From Brachypodius melanocephalos (taxonomy: Eukaryota; Chordata; Aves; Passeriformes; Pycnonotidae), in assembly GCA_013398615.1 (NCBI GenBank), contig VZSR01003806.1, positions 18,120,537 to 18,184,536 of the forward strand: a stretch of DNA of 64,000 nucleotides, written 5' to 3'. This document shows positions 51,861-63,445 of this stretch, piece by piece. Position 1 is the first letter of the stretch, and the number at the start of each line of letters is the position of its first letter. The translations under genes and the position numbers were made by a program. The notes beneath the pieces are model-generated. The model did not search any database. It saw nothing but the letters and a program-made list of their open reading frames with translations, and was not told the origin of the DNA.

Positions 51861-54699
51861 ACTCACTTGGACTGGGTAAACCAACACACAAGTATTATAT
51901 TTAAACTGGTTGTAGTGAAAGAGCAAAATGTATTGATCCAACAGAATTTTTCAGTTCCTGCCAAGGGAAGTTAGGGAGTTTAGTGTCCCTAGACTGAATT
52001 TAGACTTTGTAAATAACCCTCAGGCAGTAACATGCAAGTCAGTGCAGGCAGCCAGAAGAAAACAATTTAAAAATGACTATGCTTGAGGTTGCAAATACCA
52101 GCTTAAACAAGACTAAGTTGTTGAAAACATACAACTCTATGAGGAGACTCTGAGAATTCCACTTAAATGCTGGTTCTGGCTTTCATAAATAGAGGTGAAA
52201 GCTAGAGAAGCTCAGCTAGAGGTCTCAGCTCAAAGATGAGCTTCCAAAAGTAAAACTTAAACAAATATTTAAAAGGAAGGAAGTTGTAGGAATTCCTGGA
52301 GAATATGAGGAAGTTGTCTCCTCCAAGGAGTTTGGAAAAGGTGGCATTTTTTAATCAAAAAGCTTGACTTGTGCATCATGGCAGATGTGTTTTGCAGCAA
52401 GGAGAGGCCACTCAAAAGGAACTGTCCCCACAGAGTGCACACACTCTGCTCACTTGAGATCTCAGAGTATTTGCGAGGAGAAGATCTGGACACAGCAGCC
52501 AGAGAGAAACAGGAATAACAAAGTCATGTCCTCTTCTAAATGATACGTGATTATTTTTGATAGACATTCCTGATAAGGACCCAGATTCATCACCCTCCCC
52601 ACATATCAGGAAATACCAGTGATTTTGATATATGGTACCAAACACAAACCAGTATTCATGTCCCAAACACCTCCAAACATTGAGACATTTTATTTCTCAA
52701 AATGAACCACTACATAGTGGCAAACTGGTAATTCAGAGCAATTCCGTTATTCCTACAGATTCAGAATACTCTTTATTTTTCCCTGTGGAAAGTAAAAATA
52801 AAGTTATAGGACATTCTCACTGGGTACATCAAAACTCATACCCTTCTTTATGCCAACAATGGGAACTTGTCTTATATATATGTCCATATTTACATCAAAT
52901 ATATGTAAAAGTTTTATGGTGAGTTTATTAACTTCATCCTTCCATCTGCCTCATTTCATGACTATTTTATTAAATCAAAGCAAGCTTCATAAAACAATTA
53001 TAAAGTATGATCCCCCCCAAATCTGGGTCTTTTAAGATATATAGACTCGGGCTGTTGTGAGCAGATCATATGGCTTGATCTGATGTGCAGGAAGATGGTG
53101 ATGAGCACAACTTGCTATTGTTAAACAACACTTGAATAATGCACTGGGTTTGGGATATGTCAGCTCTTCTGGTTTTAATCATTCATTTTCTTTTCTTCCA
53201 TTTCGTAACTGGACTGTTGATGTAATCCTATCCCATGTGAATGCTAAGTTGAGGGTTTCACAATAAATGAAATGCCATCTAAACCAGCATGAAAGAGCCA
53301 CACTGTGTAATCTAAGGTGCCCACAAGAGCTGGCAGAGGACCGGCCTCCTGATGTAGCCAGTGGAGTCTCCAGTAATTAAATAATAATTAGCAATTAAAT
53401 TCTCAGCAAATAGTTTTAATCTTGTCCTTGGCCTCTTTGCTTGCCTGAAGAAAGGCAGTGTTTTATTTCAGCAGAGAGAGGATGGACCATGCAACAAGTG
53501 CGAAAGCAGGAGATCTGGCTGGAACTGGGTGACATCAGGCTCCTTGAACTGAGCCCTCTGCCATGGTTTCACCAAGAAAGGCCAAAACAAAACATTAGGT
53601 GAGATGACTGCATAGCACAGGCCAGAAATTTTATCAAGAAAGAGTTTTATCAGAATTAAAAGCCGTGTTTGAGAACTGTAAAACAAACAATCCTCATCCA
53701 GTGGCTGCACCTTGAGAATCTAAATGTTTGCACTCAGGATAAGAGCAAAACTCATGGGCAACATCTGTGCCAGAGAACAAAACACTTTGTTTTCAAAGCT
53801 GATGATGTTACTGGGCTTGTTTTAGCCAACCTGTGCCTGGGAACGCCAGGACAGTGCCTGGGAACTGTTCTGCAAATATAGCAAGGTGAGCAGTCAGATT
53901 CCAACCTCTTAGTGGTGATCTGGCATTGTGTGACTGTAAACCAATACAATGGGTTTGTGTACTGGATTAAGTGTCAGAAAGTGGCAAATTTCTCCTTCCT
54001 GCCACAGGATTTGTGTCCTTTGCTACTCTAGCAGACATTTATCCCTGTCCTTGTTCTGCCCAGGTGCTGCAGAATCACCTCCATATCCTGGCCATGCCCT
54101 TCCTGGCTACAGCAAAATTAACCCTGTCCTGGCCAGAACCAAGACACTCCCCCAAAATGCTATCAGATGGTAACCACTCTTTCTCACACAGACTACACTG
54201 AATTGACCAAGCCGTTTGAAACTGTCAGTACTGGGGATGGTTTTGAGACATCACCTCTTCCCTTTTTTATTCTATTCTGGTAAAAGAACTTCCTTTTACG
54301 ATTAACACTGTATATATCCTACCTTCCTATGCTAAATTGAGTCTTGCTTATGCAGCCATTGCAACAACCACCCACATTCATTCAGCTGAATCTCCTCTGC
54401 TGAGGAGCGTTCAGTGAAGGACACCTGCACTGAACAGCTGATGAGCAGCTGCTGGATTTCATGAGCTGGGTGGTGTCTTTATTCTGGAACTGTGTGAAAT
54501 TTTGAACAAAAAGACACTGGAACAACTGTTGTGGAGTCTCCATGTTTGGAGACACACAAAACCCTGCTGGAACTAAAGGCTTTTGAAGTCTCCCCAGTTC
54601 CTACGTTTAGGCTGTTACTGCTACACTTGAGCACCTAAATTCCACCTAAATCACATTTGAGATGCCTCCATGCTCTTGTGAACTTAAAAATTCCTTATC

Positions 54700-54802
54700 A
54701 GAGAATCACAGAATGGTTTGGGCTGGAAGGAACCTGAAAGACCATCTAGTTCCAGCCCCCTGCCATGGGCAGGGATGCCACCCACTAAGCCAGGTTGCTC
54801 AT
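54700..54802 (-). mobile_element. CR1 LINE terminal fragment
   Basis: A reverse-complement tail of about 100 bp: cagagaatcacagaatggtt to aagccaggttgctc. Confidence 0.9.
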
Positions 54803-55200
54803 TATGGTGATTTTAGACTCAGAGGAGTCTAAAGTCCTTCCTTAAGGAGAAGGAAAACACAGAGGTGAGATGTTCCTGTGTCTGCTTGCCAAGTCAAAAC
54901 TCTGGAGTGTCACAGAGTGACCTCAGAGGTTGGTTCTCTTCTGGTACACTACACTGGATGGAGCATCCTCCAGTTCTGCACTGGAGCAGCTCAGACAGTC
55001 CTGTCTTCAGTGATGTGACTTTGACTCTGCTGAGCCCCTGCAGCAAACACTTTTCCTCTAACACTTCAACTCAGAGACCCCTGCCTCAAATCCCATACTC
55101 AGCCATAAAGCTGGAAAACAAAACTCCCAACAAAACTCCCAACCTTCCTTCCCTTGCCTGCCCCCTCAGCCTGGCTTTATTTCCCTGGGCTGATGATGGT

Positions 55201-55568
55201 TGAAGAACAATTGGTTTTGCTCATCTGAGGGGATTTGCATTGTGAATCTTCCCGACAAGCCAAGGAGCAGAAGGGTGGGAGAGGAGGGGTGGGAGGAGAG
55301 ATGCTCTGCCAGCCAGGCAGGCGGGATCGCTCTGGCAGCAGCTCTGCCTGGCTTTTACTCTGCCTCCCGGGGGGAAATCCTTCCTCTCACTCCAGGCTTC
55401 TCCCCTGCCACACCAGAGGCAGGACAAGGAGACAGCAGAAGGGTCCCTGCACTGCCAGAACCGAACCCCATCTCTCACCTGCAGCAGGCAAACCATGAGG
55501 ATGAGCTCTTTGCTCCTGCAGTGTCTTCACCCTTGATTGAAAACCTTCACCCATCTCCACAAGGGACC
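55201..55568 (+). other. Likely 5' UTR/promoter-proximal region of the opsin gene
   Basis: GC-richer sequence than the flank, directly upstream of the opsin ATG. A plus-strand frame (55200-55805) runs through it and over exon 1 in another frame and is not considered real. No TATA box or transcription start can be assigned. Confidence 0.35.
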
Positions 55569-58500
55569 ATGGAGGAGCAGTATATTTCCAAACTCCACCC
55601 AGTAGTGGATTATGGAGCTGGGGTCTTTCTTCTTATCATAGGTGAGTTCACAGCCTGCTTGTTTGCTTGGAGTCAGGGAACAGGATACAGGGATTCCCTG
55701 TCTGTGCCATGGTCAGGCAAAAGAACCTGGAGGGAAATGACAGCAAATATTTCCCCACAGATTGCACTGCTTAGTGCCTTGGAGTTCGTTGGCAGCCAGG
55801 ATTAATCTCCACTCTTGGATTTGAAACCTTGTTTTGATGCTGAAGAATGGCCACCACAAATTTGCCTCTGTGGCATCACAAACATTCAAAATAAATTGTC
55901 TGTCACATTCCATTACATCTCAGCCCTGAGACCTGAGCCAGGGCAGCTCAATCCATGGGACTGGTCAGGGGAAAGCAACTGTGGGCTGAACCTTGGTGGG
56001 GGAAGTGTCATTCTGCTGTGTCTTGGTAGGATGAACTGCTAGAGAACAGCAAAGTGTTTCCAAACAGCAGTTCTGGGCTTTGCTGCAGCCTGCTTGCCCT
56101 GCTGCAGGCAGATTGAAAATGAAATACAAATGGGGATAGCTACCAGCCCATGGCTTCAGTTAAGAGTTTTCATCCTTGTCTGCTTCTTGCATGTACACAG
56201 GCATTTGTTTTCTACCCTCATGGATTTGGGGAGGAGTGGAATTTGTTTAGGCATGCTTTCCACCTGAATTTTTCCTAAGATTCCTTCCTTCAGCTCCCTT
56301 GAAAACTCTGGTTGACATAAGAAAGACAAGCCTATATTTTCATGTGCTTTAGTACTGAAGCTCTGGGCAGAAGTGCTGGACTTCAGCACTTCATATTTCC
56401 TCTTGTTCTGCACAGCAGAGCACAACTCAGGGTGAGAAAATTTTTACAAAACAATGAAAGGCTTTTTCAAGTCAGCTTTCAAGGGATGCCAGCTCCCTTC
56501 TCTCAGAAATATAAATACATAGATGCAGTTATAAGGCAATGGGAAGGGACAGCAAAAAAGGACTGGAGGCTGGAGCTCGCCGTGTTCATGTTCCACCATG
56601 CTGCAGCCTCACACTGCTCCTAAAGGATTTTGAGGCACTGAAACTCCAGGCACAGCTTCCAGCATTGGATCCAGAGCCCTGTGTGGCAGCCAGGTTCACT
56701 GCATCCTGCAGGGACTCTCAGAAATAAAGCAGGGAGCTGAACTGGGAACAGGTGTTGTATTTATCCATAGCTTTGCCACCTCACTGGAGCTGCACGTTTG
56801 TGCCCTGAAATGATGGGGTTTTTTTGGGAACAAGGCCAGGGCACGGGCAGCAGCACTCCCCATGAGCTGTTTGGTTGCTGTCCCAGAGTTACAGCTCTGT
56901 CCCGTGCCAGCCAGCAGCCCACAGGCTGTGGGGTGGGGGGCAAGAGCTTCTGCCAGGGTAAGGAGAGGCTGGGCCTGGGTGTCACCTCTGATGACACAGC
57001 AAAGCAGCTTGTGTAAGGGTTGGGCTCTTACAGAAGAAAGTGAACTGGGTGCGTTTTTCCTCCTAAAGCCTGGGGACCCTCAGTATGAGAAGCAGAATGA
57101 GGGGCTGGAGTGACTCCAGAGAAGGAAATGGAGCTGGGGAAGGGGCTCCAGGAGTGGCTGAAGGAGCTGGGGGGAGCTCATCCTGGAGAAAAGGAGGCTC
57201 AGGGGGAACCTTCTGGCTCTGCAGGACTCCCTGACAGGAGGGGACAGCCAGAGAGGGTTCAAGCTGTGCTCTCAGATAACAAGTAACAGGACAAGAAGAA
57301 ATTGCCTCAAGTTGCACCAGAGGAGGTTTAGATTGGATATTAGGAAACATTTCTTCATGGAAAGGACTGTGAAGCATTGGAACAGGCTGCCCAGGGCAGT
57401 GGTGGAGGATTTAAAAGCTGTGTGGATGTGGCATTTGGGGACATGCTTTAGAGGTGGCCTGGTCAGTGCTGTGGAATAGTTGGACCAGATGATCTTAGAG
57501 GTGTTTTCCAATCTAAAGGATTCAATGATTCCATGATTCCATGTCCCAGCCTGCGGAGAATGCTCTGCCCAGTGAACTCCAGGTTGCTCTGCCTGCAGGT
57601 GGCCAAGGCCCCGTGGGCATCATCCCCTGTGTGCAGACACAGAGATGCTGAGAGCTCAGGGAACCCTCCAAGGGCATCCAGAAGTGGCAAGTGAAGGTGT
57701 TTGGTCAGAAAGTGAATGAAGGAGGGACATGGGGTCTCAGATTTGTGTCCCTGTTTCAGTTAAGCCTTCCTCTTGACACCTCTGAGGTTTTTGTACTTAT
57801 GCCAATATATTTACTCCGTTTTTTTGCATCTGCCTCTCTTAAGTGCTCTGTGGGCACTTTAAGTGTTACCTGTGAGCAAATACAGCCTTCCTGCATTCAC
57901 AGCCACAAGGGAACATGCCAGAATCTTTTTTCTGTCTCCTTCTTTCACATCTGACTTTAGAGGACATCTGAGGAAAATCTTTAATCAAAATATTGCTACA
58001 GCACCATGTTCACTTGAAAGAAGAGAGAAAATGAGTTGTTTGGTGTATGTACTTCTGACACTGCTGTCACCAGCACTTTGAAGCCCTGTGGCACACCTGA
58101 ATAATGTATGTCTGACAGCTCCTTTTGCAAAGCAAGCTCTGGGTCTGTTGCACGCCCCTGGCTAAACAACTCTCATAGTCCCACTGCTCTCAGAGACCAC
58201 CAGAACAGTCATGCTGATTCTCAGGCATCAGCAAGGACCCTGAGCTGCCCAGCCAGCACATGCCCACCACCCAGGCAACTCAGAGCCCAGTGCTGGGGCT
58301 CCAGTTGAAGATGAGGGAAGTCATACAGAGGGAAAGCTTTGGGAAGTGCAGGGGACAGGTGGGCAGGATGGCTGGAGTACTTCAGCAGGAAGGAGGAGTG
58401 AGGAAATTCTTTCTCAGCTCAAGAAATATGTGGACCTGCTAGAGTGGGTCTAGAGCAGGCCACAAAGATGCTCTGAGGGCTGGAGTGCCTTCACTCTGGA

Positions 58501-61356
58501 GACAGGCTGAGAGAGCTGGGGGTTTCTCTGTGGAAAAGGCTACAGGGAGACCTCATTGTGGCCCTCCAGAACTTAAAGGGGGGTTATAAAAGAGACAGAA
58601 AGTGACTTTTCACATGGGCAGACAGTGATGGGACATTCCAAACCCTACCATGGGCAGGGACACCTTTCACCATGCCATGTTGCTCCAAGCCCCATCCACC
58701 CTGCCCTTGGACACTCCCAGGGATGGGGCAGCCACAACTTCTCTGGGCAGCCTGTGCCAGGGCCTCAGCACCCTCACAGGGGAGAACACCTAATATCAAA
58801 TCTAAACCTGCTCTCTTTCAGTTTAAAGCCATTCCCCTTAATCATGACATAATCTTGTAAGAAGCCCCTCCTCAGCTCTGTTGTAGCCCATCTCAGGCAC
58901 TTCACATACTTCCAACGGGTTTCACAGGTGTGTTAACTGTGTGATATTCTTGTCTGTGCTGATCCTTCCCTTTCAGCCATCCTGACAATCCTTGGGAATT
59001 CAGCTGTCCTTGCCACGGCTGTGAAACGCTCTTCCCTGCTGAAGTCGCCTGAGCTGCTCACAGTGAACCTGGCAGTGGCAGACATTGGGATGGCGCTCAG
59101 CATGTACCCGCTGGCCATCGCCTCCGCCTGGAACCACGCCTGGCTGGGGGGAGATGCCTCCTGTGTTTACTATGCCCTGATGGGTTTCCTCTTCGGGGTC
59201 TGCAGCATGATGACCCTGTGTGCCATGGCCGTGATTCGATTCCTCGTCACCAACTCATCCAAGTCCAACAGTGAGTAAATCGCCTGCTGCTCACCTGGTG
59301 GTGCTGTGCGTGGGCTGGGCTGCTCTGGGAGGTGCTTTTTGGAATGTGGCATGGAATATCAGGTCAGTAAGAGCAGAATAAGCCTCAGCTTTTAGTGCAA
59401 TATCAAATCTTGGTGTTCCCAGAAGGATCTGATTAAATCCTGTATGAAACAGTGAGGTTTTTCACTTCCGTTTTACCGAGTGAAACTACCTGAGAAAGGA
59501 GAGTGCAAACGTTTTCCTGGACCAGACTGCCTTCCCTTCCTATTTGTATCCAAGCAGATACACTGGAATTTAAAAGGAAGGAATATTCTTCTGGCATTCC
59601 TGGGCTGGAACTACAGCACATTCAAGGTGAAATTGATCTTGTAAAGCTCCCTGCCTAACTAAGCTCTAGATGAGCACTGAGGGCTGTGTTCAGGTCCCAT
59701 CCAATCCTCTGACACCCTGTTTCTCTAGAAGCCCAAAGGTTAGGGCCCTGCAGCAGCAGCCCAGGTGTATGTGTAGCCAACATCCTTCTGTCTAAGGGGA
59801 AGTTATGGCAAACCCCCATGTGGCTGGGGTGGGATCTGCATACTCTTGTTCCTCTTTCTTGCAGGTAACAAAATCACCAAGAACACTGTTTGCATCCTGA
59901 TTGCTTTTATCTGGCTCTACTCCTTGCTCTGGGCCATCCTGCCCTTGGTGGGCTGGGGCTACTACGGCCCTGAGCCCTTTGGCATCTCTTGTACAATAGC
60001 CTGGAGCAAGTTCCACAACTCCTCCAATGGTTTCTCCTTCATCCTGAGCATGTTCCTCCTGTGCACAGTCCTGCCTGCGCTGACCATCGTTGCCTGTTAC
60101 TTGGGGATTGCCTGGAAGCTTCATAAAGCATACCAAGAGATCCAGAATATTGACAGGATCCCTAATGCAGCCAGACTGGAGAAGAAGCTGACCCTGGTGA
60201 GTTATCCCTGAGATGGGAAGAGTGTGCAGTAATCAGGAGCTGGCAGAGAGCTGGTTCTGCTCATGCACAGCTCAGAATCATGGAATGACAGAGACCTACA
60301 CAAAAATTCTATATGGAAACTGGATTTTAATATATTAAGTATTAATTTTTTTTTTCAGATATGCATTTCAGTTGCACATTTCTTGTGGAAAAAGCAGAAT
60401 TGATACAAGCTTTCTAGAGGCCAGTCATAGAATCACTGAACCATTAAGACTGGAAAAGGTCTCTGAGATCATCAGGCCTAACCATTAATTCAGCACTGAC
60501 AGATCCACCACATAACCATGCCCCTAAGCACTACAAGAACACATTTTTCTTAATATTGGTAATGACAGTGACTCTACCACTGCCCTGGGCAGTCTGTCCC
60601 AATGACTGACAACTCCTCCTGTGAAGAAATGCTTCCTAATATCCAATCTAGACATCCCCTGGTGCAACCTGAGGGCATTTCCTCTTGTCCTTTCATTTTT
60701 TACCTGGGAGCAGAGCCTGACCCTCACATGTCTCGACCTACCTCCAGGGAGTTGTAGAGTGATAAGGTCCTCCTGAGCCTCCTTTTCTCCAAGCTGAGCC
60801 CCCCCAGCTCCTCCTCAGATTTGTGCTCCAGACCCTTCCCCAGCTCAGTTCCCTTCTCTGGACTCGCTCCAGCCCCTCAATGTCTGTCTTGTCACGAGGG
60901 CCCAGCAAGCACAACTTTGGGTGTTGCAGTTCAGGTGTGTCCCACACACACCTCTGTGCCAGGGTAACCCTGCCTGTGCCAGCTGCAGACAGCTCTGTTC
61001 CCTTGCAGATGGCCGTGCTCATCTCGGTGGCGTTCCTGAGCTCCTGGACTCCCTATGCAGCCGCCAGCTTCTGGTCCATCTTTAACTCCAGTGACTCCCT
61101 GCAGCCCGTGGTGACGCTGCTGCCCTGCCTGTTTGCCAAGTCCTCCACGGCCTACAACCCTGTCATTTACTACGTCTTCAGCAAGACTTTCCGCTGCGAG
61201 GTGAGGAGGCTGCAGTGCTGCTGGGGCTGGAGGGTTCACCACTCCAGCTCCGACACCTCCGCCGAGAATGCCGTGTCCACCATGTGGAGCGGGAGGGACA
61301 ACGTCCGTCTGTCCGCGGCGGCGAAGGGGGAGAACCCGCGAGCTGCAGCTCCCTGA
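55569..61356 (+). CDS. OPN5L2: OPN5-like opsin (most like Opn5L2), complete
   Basis: Light-sensing seven-helix receptor of the neuropsin (OPN5) group, acting in the plasma membrane. Four coding exons, 55569-55641, 58977-59270, 59865-60196 and 61009-61356, join in frame (introns phase 1, 1, 0) to give 348 residues. The start MEEQYISKLHP has a strong Kozak context (gggaccATGG). Landmarks are GN in helix 1 (31-32), Cys87 and Cys165 (disulphide), Glu159 (bovine Glu181 position), Lys277 (retinal Schiff base), NPVIY at 283-287, a Cys pair at 303-304 (possible palmitoylation) and a Ser/Thr-rich tail. The helix 3 (D/E)RY motif reads Ile111-Arg112-Phe113. Thr166, after the conserved Cys, argues against Opn5L1, in which a Cys there traps retinal. 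Opsin identity is near certain. The Opn5L2 subtype is an inference (about 0.6) from remembered family features. Placental mammals keep only OPN5 of this group. Confidence 0.95.
57090..57541 (+). mobile_element. CR1 LINE 3' fragment in opsin intron 1
   Basis: ggctggagtgactccagaga, then ggaaatggagctggggaagg, then gcattggaacaggctgccca, ending ggattcaatgattccatgat. About 450 bp, sense to the opsin gene. Confidence 0.93.
58443..58606 (+). mobile_element. CR1 LINE internal fragment in opsin intron 1
   Basis: tagagcaggccacaaagatg, then ggctgagagagctgggggtt, then gacctcattgtggccctcca. It lacks the 3' tail and is followed at once by an opposite-strand CR1 tail. Confidence 0.85.
58630..58855 (-). mobile_element. 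CR1 LINE 3' fragment in opsin intron 1
   Basis: A reverse-complement CR1: gggacattccaaaccctacc, then tgttgctccaagccccatcc, then ccagggcctcagcaccctca, then gtttaaagccattcccctta. It ends about 120 bp before the exon 2 acceptor. Confidence 0.9.
60425..60930 (-). mobile_element. CR1 LINE fragment filling most of opsin intron 3
   Basis: Reverse-complement CR1 of about 0.5 kb (catagaatcactgaaccatt, then gaagaaatgcttcctaatat, then tgggagcagagcctgaccct, then ggactcgctccagcccctca). It occupies over half of the 812-bp intron and ends about 80 bp before the exon 4 acceptor. Confidence 0.92.
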
Positions 61357-61599
61357 GGTGCAGCCATGGGGTCACAGCACAGCTCAAACCCAGCCTCGCT
61401 CCCAGGTCCAAAGGAGCAGGGATGCAGCAAATGAGGTTCTCACTGCGTATCTTATGTCAGTACAGAGGTTTAAGTGTATATTTTTAAGCATCTTTCAGAT
61501 ATTGTCTTTCGGCCTCATGGCACAAAAAACAAACAATTTTTTCCCCAAGAAATCCACTTTAGGGGAAATAGATTTATGTACCAAACATAAAATCATGTA

Positions 61600-61605
61600 A
61601 ATAAA
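61600..61605 (+). terminator. Poly(A) signal of the opsin gene
   Basis: AATAAA lies 244 bp after the TGA stop (61354-61356), followed by T-rich sequence, which fits a short 3' UTR. Confidence 0.75.
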
Positions 61606-62114
61606 ACTTATTTTCAGGTAAACAGAGATTTATTATTTCTGGTTTATTTTTTTTTTCCTGTACTTTTGATTTTTTAATGCAATCTATCTGCCAATTCTTG
61701 GCTCTACCACTAAAACAGGCATCAGAGAAAACCATAGGTTGCACACAGTGTTACCAAATAAACACAGCTGAGCGTGTAGTTTTTCAGCAATACAGACTGA
61801 AAACCATATGGGGAGCAAGAAATGTTCACTGCCAGGAAAAGGTGAGAATGTAGCTGCTCCCAAAATGACACAGGGATCTCTGATTCCTTGCTCTTTCAGA
61901 GGTGCAGCTCCAGCTCCTCCAAGCACAAGTCTAAGGGGCTGAGCAGCCTTAGTTAGATGAGGTTTGGTGGGAATGTGGCAGTCAGTGAAGGATGCCTTCT
62001 GTGTATCCCAAATGGCACAGTGGGAAGAGAAGGGAAGGAAGCTCTCAGCAGGAGGAACTGTGTCCTTCAGCTGTTGCTGGCTGAGGTACAACAGCTCTTC
62101 CGCCATGGAAGCTG

Positions 62115-62315
62115 TTGGAGCACTTTAGGATTGGAATTGTTAAAGTTGGAAAAGATCTTTAAAGTCATGTCCAACCACCAACCCATCACCACCATGTTCA
62201 CCACTAAACCAAGTCCTCAAGTGCCACATCCACATATTTTTGGAACACTTCCAGGGATGGTGACTCCATCACTTCCCTGGGCAGCCTGTTCCAGTACCTT
62301 CCCCCCCATCTCTGC
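62115..62315 (-). mobile_element. CR1 LINE 3' fragment
   Basis: A reverse-complement tail: aaagttggaaaagatcttta, then tgttcaccactaaaccaagt, then cttccctgggcagcctgttc. Confidence 0.88.
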
Positions 62316-62884
62316 AGCTGTTCTCTTTACAGGATGACACAAGGCATTCCCCAGGTCACCTTCCTAGCAGTGTCACATGGCAGATGCAGTCCTGGCTCTC
62401 ATGCCTTTTATGGGAGCTCCTGAGATCCCAAATTCCCCCTGGCTAGGGCACTGACAAGACTGCAACTGACAACAGAGTTTGCTGATTCAGTACAACCATA
62501 ACACCAGGTTTATTTGGTTGGGTTTTTTTGTTTTGAGAAGGTAATTTATGGTCAAATTACAATTCCATGGTTATTTCCTACCCAGGCCTGCACTGTGCTG
62601 TCTTTTCAGAGATGGAAGCAGGATGCAAGCACTGAGTTCAGGAGTGAGTCTGGGCACCTCATGTTTGCAACCACCAGTGCAACCACCTCAGTAACAAAAA
62701 ATGAATCTTAAAAACTCCAACAGATCAGACCTCTCACACATTAGGAGTTTTCTCACCACTCTGAGGAGGTTTCCAACACAGACACTCCACATGAGCCTGC
62801 CACCTTTGGTTTCTTTCTTTCCACTGAGGATAAATGGAGCTCCCTACTCAGATGATGACACATAAAGTTAGATAATACAACTAA

Positions 62885-62964
62885 AACTCTGATTTGTATT
62901 AAAATAAAATATTTTTAAATAAAATTAATAAAATTAGTAACTCTGATTTGTATTAAAATAAAAT
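62885..62964 (+). repeat. 26-bp direct repeat in AT-rich DNA
   Basis: A 26-bp segment beginning aactctgatttgtattaaaa occurs at 62885-62910 and again, identical, at 62939-62964. The AT-rich spacer between the copies is itself made of repeated aaataaaatta-type words. Confidence 0.9.
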
Positions 62965-63289
62965 TACTTTAAAAAAGATTTTAGGCTGTCTCTGGCTATT
63001 GAGGCATAGGAATAATTTACAGAATTTTTATTGAAAATTTCTGTTAATGGTCAGTTTTCCATCTGTAAAATTAAATGTGACTCACTTCAGAACAAAGATC
63101 AATTATTTGAGAGAGGTCATTATTCCAGAAGTTAGAGCATGAGGGTAACAGTGCAAAGGCTTGTATTTTACCCCATAACTTTGCCAGTAATACTGTGCAG
63201 CTCTAACTTTGTCTTGGGTTCTCCTCTCATGCACATAACAGAGAGTTTTGCTGCTCATGAATGTAAAACATAAGTTGTTTGATGAACTT

Positions 63290-63445
63290 CACAGAATCAC
63301 AGAAACACAGCATCATAGAGTGGTTTGGGTTGGAAGGGACCTGAAAGATCATCTTGTTCCAACCCCCTTCCACTGTCTCAGGCTGCTCCAAACCCCATCC
63401 AACCTGGCCTTGAACACTTCCAGGAATGGGGCACCCACAACGTAA
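63290..63445 (-). mobile_element. CR1 LINE 3' fragment
   Basis: A reverse-complement tail: cacagaatcacagaaacaca, then gtttgggttggaagggacct, then tggccttgaacacttccagg. Confidence 0.92.

Larger units (their letters stand above)
36721..55200. other. Gene-poor intergenic region
   Basis: About 18.5 kb with no frame that I can support as a gene. It holds CR1 pieces (37162-37233, 37225-37600, 38519-38785, 40090-40245, 41130-41330, 42240-42361, 43095-43532, 46068-46262, 47007-47815, 51520-51860 and 54700-54802), simple repeats and single-copy-looking DNA. The longest frames (44909-44532, 50016-50558) lack recognisable domains, and the CR1-overlapping ones (47388-46759, 47271-47735) are repeat-derived. 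Confidence 0.7.
55642..58976 (+). other. Opsin gene intron 1
   Basis: A 3.3-kb intron with CR1 pieces at 57090-57541 (+), 58443-58606 (+) and 58630-58855 (-). The remainder (55.64-57.09 and 57.54-58.44 kb) shows no recognised element. Confidence 0.85.

Noticed and set aside
51845..52000. tgttgtgacccaag start as a possible retroviral LTR edge
   Set aside because: I could find no matching CA end, duplicate copy or primer-binding site.
55200..55805. 201-codon plus-strand frame across the start of the opsin gene
   Set aside because: It reads opsin exon 1 in a different frame and runs through its splice donor. The opsin frame is supported by the joined exons and family match.
59021..59278. Opsin start at the ATG-like internal methionines of exon 2
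   Set aside because: Exon 1 supplies a well-placed ATG with strong Kozak context, matching splice phase and the rest of helix 1.
55569..61356. Assignment as OPN5L1 (reverse photoreceptor)
   Set aside because: That group has a Cys directly after the conserved loop 2 Cys; here it is Thr166.
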